Source of the DNA: Halochromatium salexigens
Lineage (GTDB): Bacteria > Pseudomonadota > Gammaproteobacteria > Chromatiales > Chromatiaceae
Assembly: GCF_016653295.1 (NCBI RefSeq)
Contig: NZ_NHSF01000054.1
Coordinates: 1-64,000, forward strand
DNA length: 64,000 nt
Direction: 5' to 3'
Made by a program: the position numbers and the translations under genes. Each line of letters starts with the position of its first letter. Positions within the stretch are counted from its first letter, which is position 1. Under the pieces are notes generated by a model that saw only the letters and a program-made list of their open reading frames with translations, was not told the DNA's origin and did no database searches. Shown here piece by piece: positions 16,622 through 31,932 of this stretch.

Positions 16622-16864
16622 ATGACCGGAATGACAGCAATCGAAGCGAGCAGCAACCTTTATCGGTTGATCGACGAAACCGCCGAGTCCCACCAGCCAA
16701 TTGTCATCATGGGCAAGCGGAACAAAGCGGTCTTGGTATCCGAAGAAGACTGGTCGGCCATTCAGGAAACACTTTACCTGCTCTCTGTGCCAGGTATGCG
16801 GGAGTCTATTCGAGGGGGGATGGAGACCCCCGTGGATGAATGCGATGAGGAGCTGGACTGGTGA
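16622..16864 (+). CDS. yefM: YefM/Phd-family antitoxin
   Basis: 80 aa. The N-terminal DNA-binding fold (MTAIEASSNLYRLIDETAES) and the following HQPIVIMGKRNKAVLVSEEDW are hallmarks of Phd/YefM antitoxins. The C-terminal half is acidic (VDECDEELDW), as expected for the toxin-binding segment. A GAGAGG six bases upstream supports the ATG at 16622. The gene overlaps yoeB by four bases. It neutralises YoeB and, with it, represses the operon. Confidence 0.88.
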   Translation: MTGMTAIEASSNLYRLIDETAESHQPIVIMGKRNKAVLVSEEDWSAIQETLYLLSVPGMRESIRGGMETPVDECDEELDW

Positions 16865-17124
16865 CATGGACGTTGGTTTACACCAAGCAAGCACAGAAAG
16901 ACGCAAAGAAACTGGCCTCAAGCGGCCTCAAGTCAAAAGCCCAAGAGTTGTTGGGACTGATTGCAGAAGACCCTTACCGCAAGCCGCCTCCGCTTGAGAA
17001 GCTCATTGGTGATCTTGCGGGGGCGTATTCACGCCGCATTAATATCCAGCATCGTCTGGTCTACCAAGTGCTTGAGGACGAGCGAGCGGTGAAAGTTCTC
17101 AGGCTCTGGAGCCACTACGAATAA
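16861..17124 (+). CDS. yoeB: YoeB/Txe-family mRNA interferase toxin
   Basis: 87 aa with the RelE-superfamily fold of YoeB: DLAGAYSRRINIQHRLVYQV and the C-terminal LRLWSHYE, which carries the catalytic His-Tyr pair of the family. YoeB cuts mRNA on the ribosome. The GTG start overlaps the yefM stop (GTGA). The end at 17124 abuts the thiD region, so the module sits precisely between thiE and thiD. The protein looks complete. Confidence 0.9.
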   Translation: MTWTLVYTKQAQKDAKKLASSGLKSKAQELLGLIAEDPYRKPPPLEKLIGDLAGAYSRRINIQHRLVYQVLEDERAVKVLRLWSHYE

Positions 17125-17186
17125 TGCATAACCAGCCGCTGTTGCCGGACAATTTTTCCGCCGCTTCGCGGCTCCAAAGCCAACCG

Positions 17187-18011
17187 ATGAGTGCAATCAA
17201 GCATGTCCTCGCGATCGCTGGCTCCGACCCCTCCGGCGGCGCCGGTATCCAGGCCGACATCAAGGCGATCTCGGCCAATGGCGCCTATGCGATGGCGGCG
17301 ATCACGGCACTGACCGCGCAGAACACCTGTGGGGTCCGTGGGGTGCAATTGGTCGCGCCCGCGTTCGTCACAGCGCAGATCGATGCGGTATTCGAGGATA
17401 TTCGCGTCGATGCGGTGAAGATCGGCATGCTCGGCTCGCCCGAGATCACGCTGGCGGTGGCCGAGGCGCTCACGCGCCATCGCGCACGATGCATCGTGCT
17501 CGACCCGGTGATGGTCGCTAAGGGCGGCGATCGACTGCTCTCGGAGGCCGCCATCCGCACCCTGATCGAGCGCTTGCTGCCATTGGCGACCATCCTCACG
17601 CCAAACCTGCCGGAAGCGGCGGCGCTGCTCGATGAGCCGGAACCAACCGATCCCCAGGCGATGCCGGCACTCGCCGAGCGGCTGCTGGCACTCGGGCCGC
17701 GCGCCGTGCTGCTCAAAGGCGGCCACCTGAGCGGGGCGGCAAGTCCAGATTATCTGGCCACGGCTGACGGAGGCATTTGGCTGGAAGCCGCGCGCATCCC
17801 GACCAAGAACACCCACGGCACCGGTTGCACGCTCTCATCGGCACTCGCGGCGCAGCTTGCGATGGGCGCCGAACCGAGAGTCGCGGCGCGCACCGCCAAA
17901 GCCTATGTCGCCGGCGCGATCGCGCAGGCTGACGGTCTCGAGGTCGGACAAGGCCAGGGACCGACGCATCATTTCCATGCTCTCTGGAACGGCCTCCAGC
18001 GCAGCGGCTGA
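17187..18011 (+). CDS. thiD: Hydroxymethylpyrimidine/phosphomethylpyrimidine kinase ThiD
   Basis: 274 aa from the ATG at 17187, where the conserved MSAIKHVLAIAGSDPSGGAG begins. An upstream in-frame ATG at 17124 adds 21 unconserved residues and overlaps the yoeB stop. The ribokinase-type signatures include GGAGIQADIK, LDPVMVAKGGD and the C-terminal KNTHGTGCTLSSALA loop with the catalytic Asp/anion hole region. It phosphorylates HMP twice to HMP-PP, the ThiE substrate. The stop overlaps the start of the following transporter by one base. Confidence 0.92.
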   Translation: MSAIKHVLAIAGSDPSGGAGIQADIKAISANGAYAMAAITALTAQNTCGVRGVQLVAPAFVTAQIDAVFEDIRVDAVKIGMLGSPEITLAVAEALTRHRARCIVLDPVMVAKGGDRLLSEAAIRTLIERLLPLATILTPNLPEAAALLDEPEPTDPQAMPALAERLLALGPRAVLLKGGHLSGAASPDYLATADGGIWLEAARIPTKNTHGTGCTLSSALAAQLAMGAEPRVAARTAKAYVAGAIAQADGLEVGQGQGPTHHFHALWNGLQRSG

Positions 18012-18958
18012 TGGTCAGCGTCGCCAGCCAAGGGGCGCGCCGCGAGGTCGAGCTGGGCATGCTGCTGATGACCCTCGCGATGCTGCTGTTTCCGATCAGC
18101 GATGCCTTGGCCAAATTCCTGACCGCGACGCTGACGCCGGTGCAGATCACGGCTGCGCGCTTCCTGTTGCAGTCGCTGGTGTTGCTGCCGGTGCTGCTGA
18201 TCTACAAAGGCGGTCGCCTGCCGGCGCCCGGTGTCCGCCATCTGGTACTTGGGGCGCTGATCGCGCTGGCGGTGATCTGCCTGTTCTCCGGGCTGCATCA
18301 TCTGCCGCTCGCCAACAACACCGCGCTCTTCTTCATCGAACCCTTGTTGCTGACCTTGATCTCAGCGCTCGCGTTGCGCGAGTCGGTGAGCCTGCGGCAG
18401 TGGATAGCGGTGGTGATCGGTCTGGTGGGCGCGTTGATCGTGCTGCGTCCGAACTGGGCGGCCTATGGTCCGGCGGCGATCTTTCCGGTGGCCGCAGGCG
18501 CCTTCTTCGCCGGTTTCCTGGCGCTAACGCGCGTGGTCGGCGGACGCGATGACGCCCTGACGCTGGCGTTCTGGACCGGTGCGGCCGCCGCGTTGGTGCT
18601 GGTGCTGATCATGGGGCTCGGCCTGCTCGTCGAGGGGCGGCCGATCGGGCCGCCGAGCCCGCCGGCGCTCGGCCTCTGGCCGCTGTTGCTCGGCGTCGGC
18701 GCGATCGCGGCGGCGACCAATGTGCTCACCGCCCTGGCCCTCAGGCGCGCGGGTGCCGGCGTGCTGGCGCCCTTCCAGTATCTGGAGATCCTCAGCGCGA
18801 CGCTCCTGGGCTGGCTGATCTTCAGCGAGATCCCGGATCGGCTCACCGGCCTCGGCGCCGCGATCATCGTCGGCTCCGGGCTCTATGTCTTCACCCAGCA
18901 GGGCCGGCGATCTGATCCGCGCTCCGAGCGGCACCGCAGTCAGAGCCCAGGCCGCTGA
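18011..18958 (+). CDS. DMT-superfamily (EamA) transporter
   Basis: 315 aa with about ten hydrophobic helices in two EamA repeats (roughly 15-145 and 160-300). Family features are the first-helix 'FPISDALAKFL' and LPLANNTALFFIEPLLLTL at the end of repeat one. The substrate is unknown. Translational coupling to thiD (TGATG) raises the possibility of a thiamine-related solute, but EamA proteins are diverse and this is only positional. The C-terminal tail is basic and cytoplasmic. Confidence 0.8.
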   Translation: MVSVASQGARREVELGMLLMTLAMLLFPISDALAKFLTATLTPVQITAARFLLQSLVLLPVLLIYKGGRLPAPGVRHLVLGALIALAVICLFSGLHHLPLANNTALFFIEPLLLTLISALALRESVSLRQWIAVVIGLVGALIVLRPNWAAYGPAAIFPVAAGAFFAGFLALTRVVGGRDDALTLAFWTGAAAALVLVLIMGLGLLVEGRPIGPPSPPALGLWPLLLGVGAIAAATNVLTALALRRAGAGVLAPFQYLEILSATLLGWLIFSEIPDRLTGLGAAIIVGSGLYVFTQQGRRSDPRSERHRSQSPGR

Positions 18959-19032
18959 GAGCACAGGCGGCCAGCCCGCGGCGTGCCCTCGGCGCGCTTG
19001 TGGGCCGCTGAGGCCTCCAGTATCGTTCGCCG

Positions 19033-22647
<3,615 letters not shown>

Positions 22648-22724
22648 GGCTTGGCTGGGGTCGCTGCATAATTGCATCCCAGGCGCTGATATACTGCAGC
22701 TAATCCTCCAGCGGATGCAGACCC

Positions 22725-25696
<2,972 letters not shown>

Positions 25697-25783
25697 GGCG
25701 CAAGCACTCGACAGCGGGTGGCTGAATTCGGCTCGATGCGTCCCGATCTCTGCACGATCACTGAAACGACGATGGGATGATTG

Positions 25784-26071
25784 ATGATGTCTGAATTGAG
25801 CAAAGAGCAGCAGATCCTGGTCGCGATGCGCAAGACGCTGGCCGCCGTGGTCAAGGATGTGACACCGCCACCGGGTATGAAACATCCGCTCTCCGAGAGC
25901 ACGATCGGCGATGTGCGCGCCTGTTTGTCGTTGATCGCGGCGCGCGAAAAGGAGCTGGCGGATAGCGAGGGCCGTGGTGGCGACCGTCCCTACTATGCCG
26001 ATCAGCCGCAATCCGCGCAGGTGGTCCCGATTGCCGGCATTCGGCGTACCGATAAGCCGGGCGGTGCCTGA
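25784..26071 (+). CDS. Small conserved hypothetical protein
   Basis: About 95 aa, soluble, with no signal peptide. It contains EQQILVAMRKTLAAVVKDVTP, HPLSESTIGDVRACLSLIAAREKEL and a C-terminal VVPIAGIRR. I recall short proteins of this pattern in gammaproteobacteria, sometimes carrying a 'segregation and condensation' label, but nothing here shows a function and true ScpA is encoded elsewhere in the window. Several start codons (TTG 25781, ATG 25784, ATG 25787) are possible. Confidence 0.65.
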   Translation: MMSELSKEQQILVAMRKTLAAVVKDVTPPPGMKHPLSESTIGDVRACLSLIAAREKELADSEGRGGDRPYYADQPQSAQVVPIAGIRRTDKPGGA

Positions 26072-26119
26072 GGCGCCTGGGCTCCAAGCGGCTTAAGTCC
26101 AGCGTTGAAGGAGGTTGAA

Positions 26120-26920
26120 ATGCAGCTCTATGGGTTCAGTCAAGCCTTAGTGATGATGCTGCTGCTGTCCACGAATGCCCACGCCTGGCAGCCCCGATTG
26201 TCCGATATGAAGACAGCGGCGCCTGATTGGTCTTATACCGGCGAGCGGGGACCGAGCCACTGGGGCGAGTTGCACGCTTCCTACGAACGTTGCCGTGCCG
26301 GGCGCTTGCAGTCACCGGTACCGATCGAAAGCGCGGCAGCGCTGTTTCAGCCCTGTATGCCACTTCGGTTTCGCTACCGGAGTACAGCCTTACACTTGGT
26401 CAATGACGGTAATGCGCTGCGGCTTGGTTATGACCGTGGCAGTCATCTTGTGATCGATGGCCTCAGCTACGAACTGGTGGAGCTGCGTTTTCATATCCCC
26501 GGCGAGCACACGCTCGATGGGCACACCCCTGATGGGGAGATTGAGTTCATCCACGGCAATAACCGTGGCGATATCGCCATCATGTCAGTGCTGATCGAGG
26601 CCGGCAATCGGGTCAACCAAACCTTGCGGCGCATCCTGGAGCATGCACCCACGGCGGCCGGCCAGCAGGCTTACGGTCGTCACATCGGCGTCAACGCCAT
26701 GTTGCTGCTTCCGCCACGGCGCTCGTATTTTCGCTACCAAGGCTCACTGACACGGCCACCCTGCGAGGAGGGCGTTCACCGCTACGTATTGGATACGCCG
26801 CTCAAGATCGCAAGCGCCGATCTGGCTAGGTTGGCCCAGATCGTTGGTGCGAACGCACGCCCATTACAGCCGCTCGGAGAACGCCGGGTGGAGCGGTTTT
26901 GTTCAACGCCAGTCGATTAG
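26120..26920 (+). CDS. Alpha-carbonic-anhydrase-related protein, exported, zinc site degenerate
   Basis: 266 aa with a signal peptide (cleavage after AHA, about residue 22) and a clear alpha-CA fold: WSYTGERGPSHWGEL, GRLQSPVPIE, LRFHIPGEH and SLTRPPCEEGV. Aligned without gaps to bacterial alpha-CAs, the first zinc histidine (His94 in human CA II numbering) is Arg123, the second is kept (His125), and the third (His119) is Glu142. The gatekeeper-type Glu129 and the Thr199 equivalent (Thr211) remain. Catalysis is therefore unlikely. A strong AAGGAGG precedes the ATG. It may serve as a binding protein in the periplasm. The gene stands alone, convergent with ppiC. Confidence 0.8.
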   Translation: MQLYGFSQALVMMLLLSTNAHAWQPRLSDMKTAAPDWSYTGERGPSHWGELHASYERCRAGRLQSPVPIESAAALFQPCMPLRFRYRSTALHLVNDGNALRLGYDRGSHLVIDGLSYELVELRFHIPGEHTLDGHTPDGEIEFIHGNNRGDIAIMSVLIEAGNRVNQTLRRILEHAPTAAGQQAYGRHIGVNAMLLLPPRRSYFRYQGSLTRPPCEEGVHRYVLDTPLKIASADLARLAQIVGANARPLQPLGERRVERFCSTPVD

Positions 26921-26974
26921 CGTAACGCTGGTCGAGCAGCGTTACGCCAATCCAATCTCCCGCGCGCTCCGTGC

Positions 26975-27826
26975 TTACTCGGCGTTGGCGTCTTCCTTGA
27001 CCTTGACCACGTCTTCGTTCAATTCGACCTCGGCATCATTGCGCAGCTTGGTGAGCGCCTCGGCGACCTTCTGCTGTCGCAGCGCTGCTTCGAGTCGAGG
27101 TTTGGCTTGCTCGAACGACGGCGGCTCGGCGATCCGGGTCTCTTCGAGCTTGATCACATGCCAGCCGAACTGGGTCTGCACCGGTTGCTGGGAGTAGGTG
27201 CCCGGCTCCATCTCGGCGACAGCGTCGGCAAACGGCTTGACCATGCGCCGCGCATCGAACCAGCCGAGATCGCCACCTTTCTCGGCGGTTGGGCCGAGTG
27301 AATGTTCCTCGGCCAGCTCCGCGAAGCCCTCGCCATCTGCGGCGTTGAGCTGTTCGATCAGCGCCTGCGCCTTGTCCTTGTCATCAAGCAGGATGTGGCG
27401 TGCGTTGTACTCGGTCTGTTGCGATTGTTCGACGAGTTGATCATAGGCTTGCTTGAGTTCGGCCTCGTTCGGATCAATCTCCGCGCCGATATTTTGCAAG
27501 GCCGCCGCAGAGAGCACCATCATACGCTGGAGAGCCAACGCCGTCTGTACCTCCTCGTTCTCGCTCAGGTTGCGCTTCTCTCCCTCCTGGGAGGCCACCA
27601 CCATATTCATGAATTCGTTGAACGCTTGCTCTTGCAATTGCGGGCTGTTCTGGCTGTCGCGTTGCTGTAGCAGCTCACCGTAGTAGGCGCGGAACAGCTC
27701 GAGTTCATAGGGCTGACCATTGACGGTGGCGATCAGCGTGTCGTCGCTGTCCTGGGCCTCTTGGGCACAGGCGGGCGAGACCAGGGCCACGGCTAGTAGC
27801 GGCGCGGTGATAAAGCGATGTCTCAT
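26975..27826 (-). CDS. Periplasmic parvulin-type peptidyl-prolyl isomerase
   Basis: 283 aa from the ATG at 27826. It has a signal peptide (MRHRFITAPLLAVALVSPACA), a helical SurA/PpiD-like N-terminal part and a PpiC parvulin domain at about 145-245. That domain includes ARHILLDDKDKA, the FAELAEEHSLGP stretch, GGDLGWF and FGWHVIKLEE. It isomerises prolyl bonds and probably assists folding of exported proteins. The C-terminus is charged. It lies upstream of yciI in the reading order of many gammaproteobacterial genomes. Confidence 0.88.
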   Translation of the reverse strand: MRHRFITAPLLAVALVSPACAQEAQDSDDTLIATVNGQPYELELFRAYYGELLQQRDSQNSPQLQEQAFNEFMNMVVASQEGEKRNLSENEEVQTALALQRMMVLSAAALQNIGAEIDPNEAELKQAYDQLVEQSQQTEYNARHILLDDKDKAQALIEQLNAADGEGFAELAEEHSLGPTAEKGGDLGWFDARRMVKPFADAVAEMEPGTYSQQPVQTQFGWHVIKLEETRIAEPPSFEQAKPRLEAALRQQKVAEALTKLRNDAEVELNEDVVKVKEDANAE

Positions 27827-27870
27827 ACGAGTTTTCCTTCTTGACGGTTTGATGATGGTGCATGCCTGGC

Positions 27871-28173
27871 TCAAGCAGGCAGAACCTTGATAAAGGGTTT
27901 GACCTGGACCTCGGCATAGACGCCCGCGAGGACATAGGGATCGGCATCGGCCCACGCCTGGGCGGCTTGCAGGTCGCTGAACTCGGCCACCACCAGCGAG
28001 CCGGTGAAGCCGGCCTCGCCGGGCTCCGAGGTATCGATCGCCGGATGTGGGCCGGCGAGGATCAACCGACCCGCGTCTTGGAGCTGGCGCAGGCGCTCGA
28101 GATGTGCCGGGCGCGTCGCACGGCGTTGCGACAGGCTCTCGGGCCGATCGCGGCTGATGATGGCATAGAGCAT
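27871..28173 (-). CDS. yciI: YciI family protein
   Basis: 100 aa, a complete YciI/YCII ferredoxin-like domain: [63 protein letters not shown]. Members are small dimeric proteins, some related to muconolactone-isomerase or EthD enzymes; E. coli YciI has no firm activity. The ATG lies at the end of a short yciB-like remnant. Confidence 0.88.
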   Translation of the reverse strand: MLYAIISRDRPESLSQRRATRPAHLERLRQLQDAGRLILAGPHPAIDTSEPGEAGFTGSLVVAEFSDLQAAQAWADADPYVLAGVYAEVQVKPFIKVLPA

Positions 28174-28291
28174 CAGCGGATGTCTCCAGTGGTTGCAGGT
28201 GAGGGCGGCGAGTGAGGTAGAACACCTGCCCGATCAAGAGCAGGATCGTCGGCCCCATCATACCGAACGAAAACATCGATGAGTCGTTCAT
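28174..28291 (-). pseudogene. Possible C-terminal remnant of yciB (septation protein A)
   Basis: From an ATG at 28291 (in-frame stop just upstream) the minus strand encodes a ~25-residue hydrophobic segment, [20 protein letters not shown]. This resembles the last helix of YciB/IspZ, after which the frame drifts into yciI. YciB genes normally neighbour yciI. The rest of the ~180-aa gene is missing and rnm begins 17 bp away on the other strand. It is short, so the call is tentative. Confidence 0.35.
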
Positions 28292-28307
28292 CGGTTAGAA
28301 TGGGCCG

Positions 28308-29207
28308 ATGATCAAGACGCCCGACCTGCACACGCATTCCACCGCCTCCGATGGCACCCTGACGCCACGCGCACTGATGGCCCGCGCTGCCGCGCAGGGC
28401 GTCGAGGTGCTGGCCCTGACCGACCACGATACCTTGGCCGGGATCGACGAGGCCGCCGAGGCCGCGCAGGCGCTGGGGTTGACCCTGGTGCCTGGGGTCG
28501 AGATCTCGGTGACCTGGAACGCGCGCACCATCCATGTCGTCGGGTTGGATGTCGACCCGCATTGCGCGAGCCTGCGCGCCGGGCTGAGCGGCTTGCGGGC
28601 GTACCGCGAAGAGCGGGCGGTCGAGATCGCGCAGCGTTTGGCGCAGGCCGGCTGGCCTGGGGCACTCGAGGGCGCGCGCGCTTACGCCGCGGGCGAACTC
28701 GTTGGTCGCACCCATTTCGCCCGCTTCCTGGTGCAGCGCGGCGCGGCTCGGGATGTGCGCGCCGTGTTCAAACACTTTCTCGTCAAAGGCAAGCCGGGCT
28801 ATGTGGCTGGACGCTGGACAACGCTGGAGGAGGCGGTCGACTGGATTCGCGCCGCCGGCGGTCAGGCGGTGATGGCGCACCCGGCCCGCTATGGGCTCAC
28901 GCGCTCGAAGATGAAACGCCTGCTCGATGACTTTCGCGCCTGTGGTGGGCGCGGCATCGAAGTGGTCTCCGGGAGTCACAGTCGGGATGACGCGTTCACC
29001 TTCGCCCGCTGGGCGCGCGAGTTGGGACTGCTGGCCTCGGCCGGCTCCGACTATCATGGCCCCGAGAGCCCCTGGGTCGAACTCGGCCAGTTGCCGTCCC
29101 TGCCCGAGGGCAGTCGAGCGATCTGGAGTCAGCCGGGCTTCGCCGGCATCCGGCCATCGCCGCTCGAGCCGAGCGCGCGGCCGGGCTTGCGCCTTGCTAC
29201 GGCCTGA
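28308..29207 (+). CDS. rnm: PHP-domain phosphoesterase (RNase AM / YciV family)
   Basis: 299 aa. The PHP metal motifs are in place: DLHTHSTASDGTL at 6-18, LTDHDTLAGI, PGVEIS, the central GRTHFARFLV, MAHPARY and the C-terminal GSDYHG. E. coli YciV acts on 3',5'-nucleoside bisphosphates and as a 5'-3' exoribonuclease in rRNA 5' maturation. Position beside yciO and trpS matches the conserved cluster. The start is set by the conserved 'MIKTPDLHTHS' opening. Confidence 0.88.
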   Translation: MIKTPDLHTHSTASDGTLTPRALMARAAAQGVEVLALTDHDTLAGIDEAAEAAQALGLTLVPGVEISVTWNARTIHVVGLDVDPHCASLRAGLSGLRAYREERAVEIAQRLAQAGWPGALEGARAYAAGELVGRTHFARFLVQRGAARDVRAVFKHFLVKGKPGYVAGRWTTLEEAVDWIRAAGGQAVMAHPARYGLTRSKMKRLLDDFRACGGRGIEVVSGSHSRDDAFTFARWARELGLLASAGSDYHGPESPWVELGQLPSLPEGSRAIWSQPGFAGIRPSPLEPSARPGLRLATA

Positions 29208-29224
29208 GTCGCCGCTGTTCGCCG

Positions 29225-29857
29225 ATGGCCCGCTCACATCAATTCCTCGCGATCCACCCGCAAGACCCGCAGGCGCGGCTGATTCAGCGCGCGGCGGCGG
29301 TGTTCGCCTCCGGCGGCGTGGTGGTCTATCCGACCGATTCCTCCTATGCGCTCGGCTGTCAGCTCGGCGACAAAGCGGCGCTGGATCGCATTCGGCTGAT
29401 CCGGCGCGTCGACGACAAGCACCATTTCACCCTGGTCTGTCGGGATCTGTCGGAGATCGCCACCTATGCGCGCCTCGACAATCAGGGCTATCGTCAGCTC
29501 AAGTCGTTGACGCCCGGACCCTATACCTTCATCTTCCAGGCCACCAAGCAGGTGCCGCGTCGGTTGCTGCACCCCAAGCGCCGCGCCATCGGCATCCGCG
29601 TGCCGGGCACGCCGATCACTCGGGCCTTGCTCGCGGAGCTGGATCAGCCGATCCTGAGCACCACCCTGATCCTGCCCGGCGACGAGGAGCCGATGGATGA
29701 TGTGCTCGAGATGCGCGAGACCATCGGCCATTGTGTCGAACTGATTATCGATGGCGGTCCCTGCGGCAACCAACCGACCACGGTCGTCGATATGACCCAG
29801 GACCCGCCCGTCGTCGTGCGCGAAGGCAAGGGCGACACCACGGTCTTTCAGCAATAG
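29225..29857 (+). CDS. yciO: YciO/YrdC/Sua5-family protein
   Basis: 210 aa with the RNA/nucleotide-binding YrdC fold: GGVVVYPTDSSYALGCQLGD, KHHFTLVCRDLSEIATYAR, PGPYTFIFQATKQVPRRLL and IGIRVPGTPI. YrdC/Sua5 enzymes make threonylcarbamoyl-AMP for tRNA t6A. YciO is the paralogous clade whose physiological role is less certain, and the 'DSSYALGC' and position next to rnm favour YciO over TsaC. It starts 17 nt after rnm. Confidence 0.87.
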   Translation: MARSHQFLAIHPQDPQARLIQRAAAVFASGGVVVYPTDSSYALGCQLGDKAALDRIRLIRRVDDKHHFTLVCRDLSEIATYARLDNQGYRQLKSLTPGPYTFIFQATKQVPRRLLHPKRRAIGIRVPGTPITRALLAELDQPILSTTLILPGDEEPMDDVLEMRETIGHCVELIIDGGPCGNQPTTVVDMTQDPPVVVREGKGDTTVFQQ

Positions 29858-29914
29858 CCTCCCAACCTTGATCCCGGCCGCCTTCGGCCTTCGCCTGCAT
29901 TCGCTGCCCATCTC

Positions 29915-30649
29915 ATGGAATCTGTCTCTCAAACCCTGTTGCTGATCTTGCTGATCGCGGTGCCGGTGCTGTTCGCGATCACCGTGCACGAGGCCGCGCA
30001 TGGGTGGGTCGCCCATCGTCGCGGCGATCCGACCGCCGCCCTGCTAGGGCGCGTCACCTTCAACCCGATCAAGCACATCGACCCGGTCGGCACCCTCATC
30101 GTGCCGCTGGTCATCTTTTTCAGCTCCAAGACCCTGCTCGGGGTGCCATTCCTGTTCGGCTGGGCCAAGCCGGTGCCGGTGAACTGGCGTCTGCTGCACA
30201 ATCCACGCTGGGATATGGCGCTGGTCGCCGTCGCCGGGCCTGGCGTCAATCTGCTGATGGCGATCGGCTGGGGCCTGGCCTTGCAAGGGATGGCTTGGCT
30301 GCTGATCGGGTTGGACGGTCGCATCGACATTCCGAGCGCCTTGCTGTATTTCTACGTCGAACTCTGCGTGATCGGCGTGCTGATCAATCTGTTCCTGATG
30401 GCGCTGAACCTGATCCCGGTGCTGCCACTCGATGGCGGGCGCGTGCTCAGCGCATTTTTGCCGCGCACGCTGGCACGTGGCTTTGCGCGCTTGGAGCCCT
30501 ATGGGCTGTTGATCCTGGTCGCGCTCCTGTTGCTGCCGAATGGACAGCCGCCCGGCATGCTCGGCGCGATCCTGCGCCCGGCGGTCGATGGTGCTTTGTT
30601 TATGATCCCCGGTTCCGACCTGGTCCGTGATCGTTTTCCGCAACCGTGA
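29915..30649 (+). CDS. Site-2 protease family (M50) membrane metalloprotease
   Basis: 244 aa, polytopic. The zinc motif HEAAHGWVAHRRGD (HExxH) is in the first membrane region, and the third ligand motif is in LIPVLPLDGGRVL. This is the short, PDZ-less M50B/SREBP-type group commonly found between yciO and trpS in proteobacteria. It would cleave transmembrane substrates; none is known here. The stop overlaps the trpS GTG start by four bases. Confidence 0.87.
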   Translation: MESVSQTLLLILLIAVPVLFAITVHEAAHGWVAHRRGDPTAALLGRVTFNPIKHIDPVGTLIVPLVIFFSSKTLLGVPFLFGWAKPVPVNWRLLHNPRWDMALVAVAGPGVNLLMAIGWGLALQGMAWLLIGLDGRIDIPSALLYFYVELCVIGVLINLFLMALNLIPVLPLDGGRVLSAFLPRTLARGFARLEPYGLLILVALLLLPNGQPPGMLGAILRPAVDGALFMIPGSDLVRDRFPQP

Positions 30650-31902
30650 TCGCTCACTCTCTGATTAACGAAGGCCCGAAGCCGTTGACTTCCGTTCCGA
30701 ACCAAACCCATCGCGTCCTCTCCGGCATGCGCCCGACGGGCAAGCTCCATCTCGGCCACTATCATGGTGTGCTGAAGAACTGGATCGCGCTCCAGCATGA
30801 GTACGAGTGCTTCTTCTTCGTCGCCGATTGGCATGCGCTGACCACCGACTACGAAGATCCGTCCCAGATCCCACAGGCCAGCTTCGACATGGTGGTCGAC
30901 TGGCTCGCCTCGGGCATCAGCGCCGGCGCGGCGACCCTGTTCATCCAGTCGCGGGTGCCGGAGCATGCCGAGTTGCATCTGCTGCTGTCGATGATCACGC
31001 CGCTGGGCTGGCTCGAGCGCGTGCCGAGCTACAAGGATCAGCAGGAGAAGCTCAAGGAAAAGGATCTCGCCACCTACGGCTTCCTCGGTTATCCGCTGCT
31101 GCAGAGCGCCGATATCCTCATCTACAAGGCCGGCGCGGTGCCGGTCGGCGAGGATCAGGTCGCGCATGTCGAGATGACCCGCGAGATTGCGCGCCGCTTC
31201 AATCACATCTATGGCCGCGAGCCGGACTTCGAGGCCCAGGCCGAGCAGGCCAAGCGCAAGATGGGCAAGAAGAACGCGAAGATGTTCGATCAGCTCAAGC
31301 GCCGCTATCAGGAGCAGGGCGATCAGGAGGCACTCGATGTCGCCCGCGCGCTGCTCGAGAGCCAGGCCAACATCACCATCGGCGATCGCGAGCGGCTGCT
31401 CGGCTACCTCGAGGGCGGTGGCCGGGTGATCCTGCCCGAGCCCGCGCCGTTGCTGACCAAGGCCGCCAAGATGCCGGGGCTCGATGGGCAGAAGATGTCC
31501 AAGTCCTACGGCAACACCATCGCGCTGCGCGATGATCCGAGCGCGGTCGAGCAAAAGTTGCGCACCATGCCGACTGATCCAGCGCGCGTGCGCCGCACCG
31601 ATCCGGGCAATCCCGAGGTCTGCCCGGTCTGGCAATTCCACCAAGTCTACTCGGAGACCGAGGTCAAGGACTGGGTGCAGCAAGGCTGTCGCAGCGCCGG
31701 CATCGGTTGTGTCGAGTGCAAGCAGCCCGTCATCGACGCCGTGCGCAAGGAGCTGGAGCCGATCCAGGCCGAGGCGAAACGGCTCGAGGCCGAGCCGGAT
31801 CTGGTGCGCTCGTTCATCAACGAAGGCTGCGAACGCGCCCGCGACACGGCGCGCGAGACCATGGAGGATGTCCGCCACGTGATGTCGCTGCGCCAGGGCT
31901 GA
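30646..31902 (+). CDS. trpS: Tryptophanyl-tRNA synthetase TrpS
   Basis: 418 aa. Class I motifs are GKLHLGHYHG (HIGH equivalent, about 33-42) and GQKMSKSYG (KMSKS). It carries an insertion between the motifs (GREPDFEAQAEQAKRKMGKK), making it longer than the ~335-aa E. coli enzyme, as in several Chromatiales-like TrpS proteins. It charges tRNA-Trp. The GTG start overlaps the protease stop; a later TTG near 30685 is also possible, since the first ~13 residues are not conserved. Confidence 0.92.
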   Translation: MIAHSLINEGPKPLTSVPNQTHRVLSGMRPTGKLHLGHYHGVLKNWIALQHEYECFFFVADWHALTTDYEDPSQIPQASFDMVVDWLASGISAGAATLFIQSRVPEHAELHLLLSMITPLGWLERVPSYKDQQEKLKEKDLATYGFLGYPLLQSADILIYKAGAVPVGEDQVAHVEMTREIARRFNHIYGREPDFEAQAEQAKRKMGKKNAKMFDQLKRRYQEQGDQEALDVARALLESQANITIGDRERLLGYLEGGGRVILPEPAPLLTKAAKMPGLDGQKMSKSYGNTIALRDDPSAVEQKLRTMPTDPARVRRTDPGNPEVCPVWQFHQVYSETEVKDWVQQGCRSAGIGCVECKQPVIDAVRKELEPIQAEAKRLEAEPDLVRSFINEGCERARDTARETMEDVRHVMSLRQG

Positions 31903-31932
31903 GCGGCGCCACGCCCGCGCGCGAATCAGACC

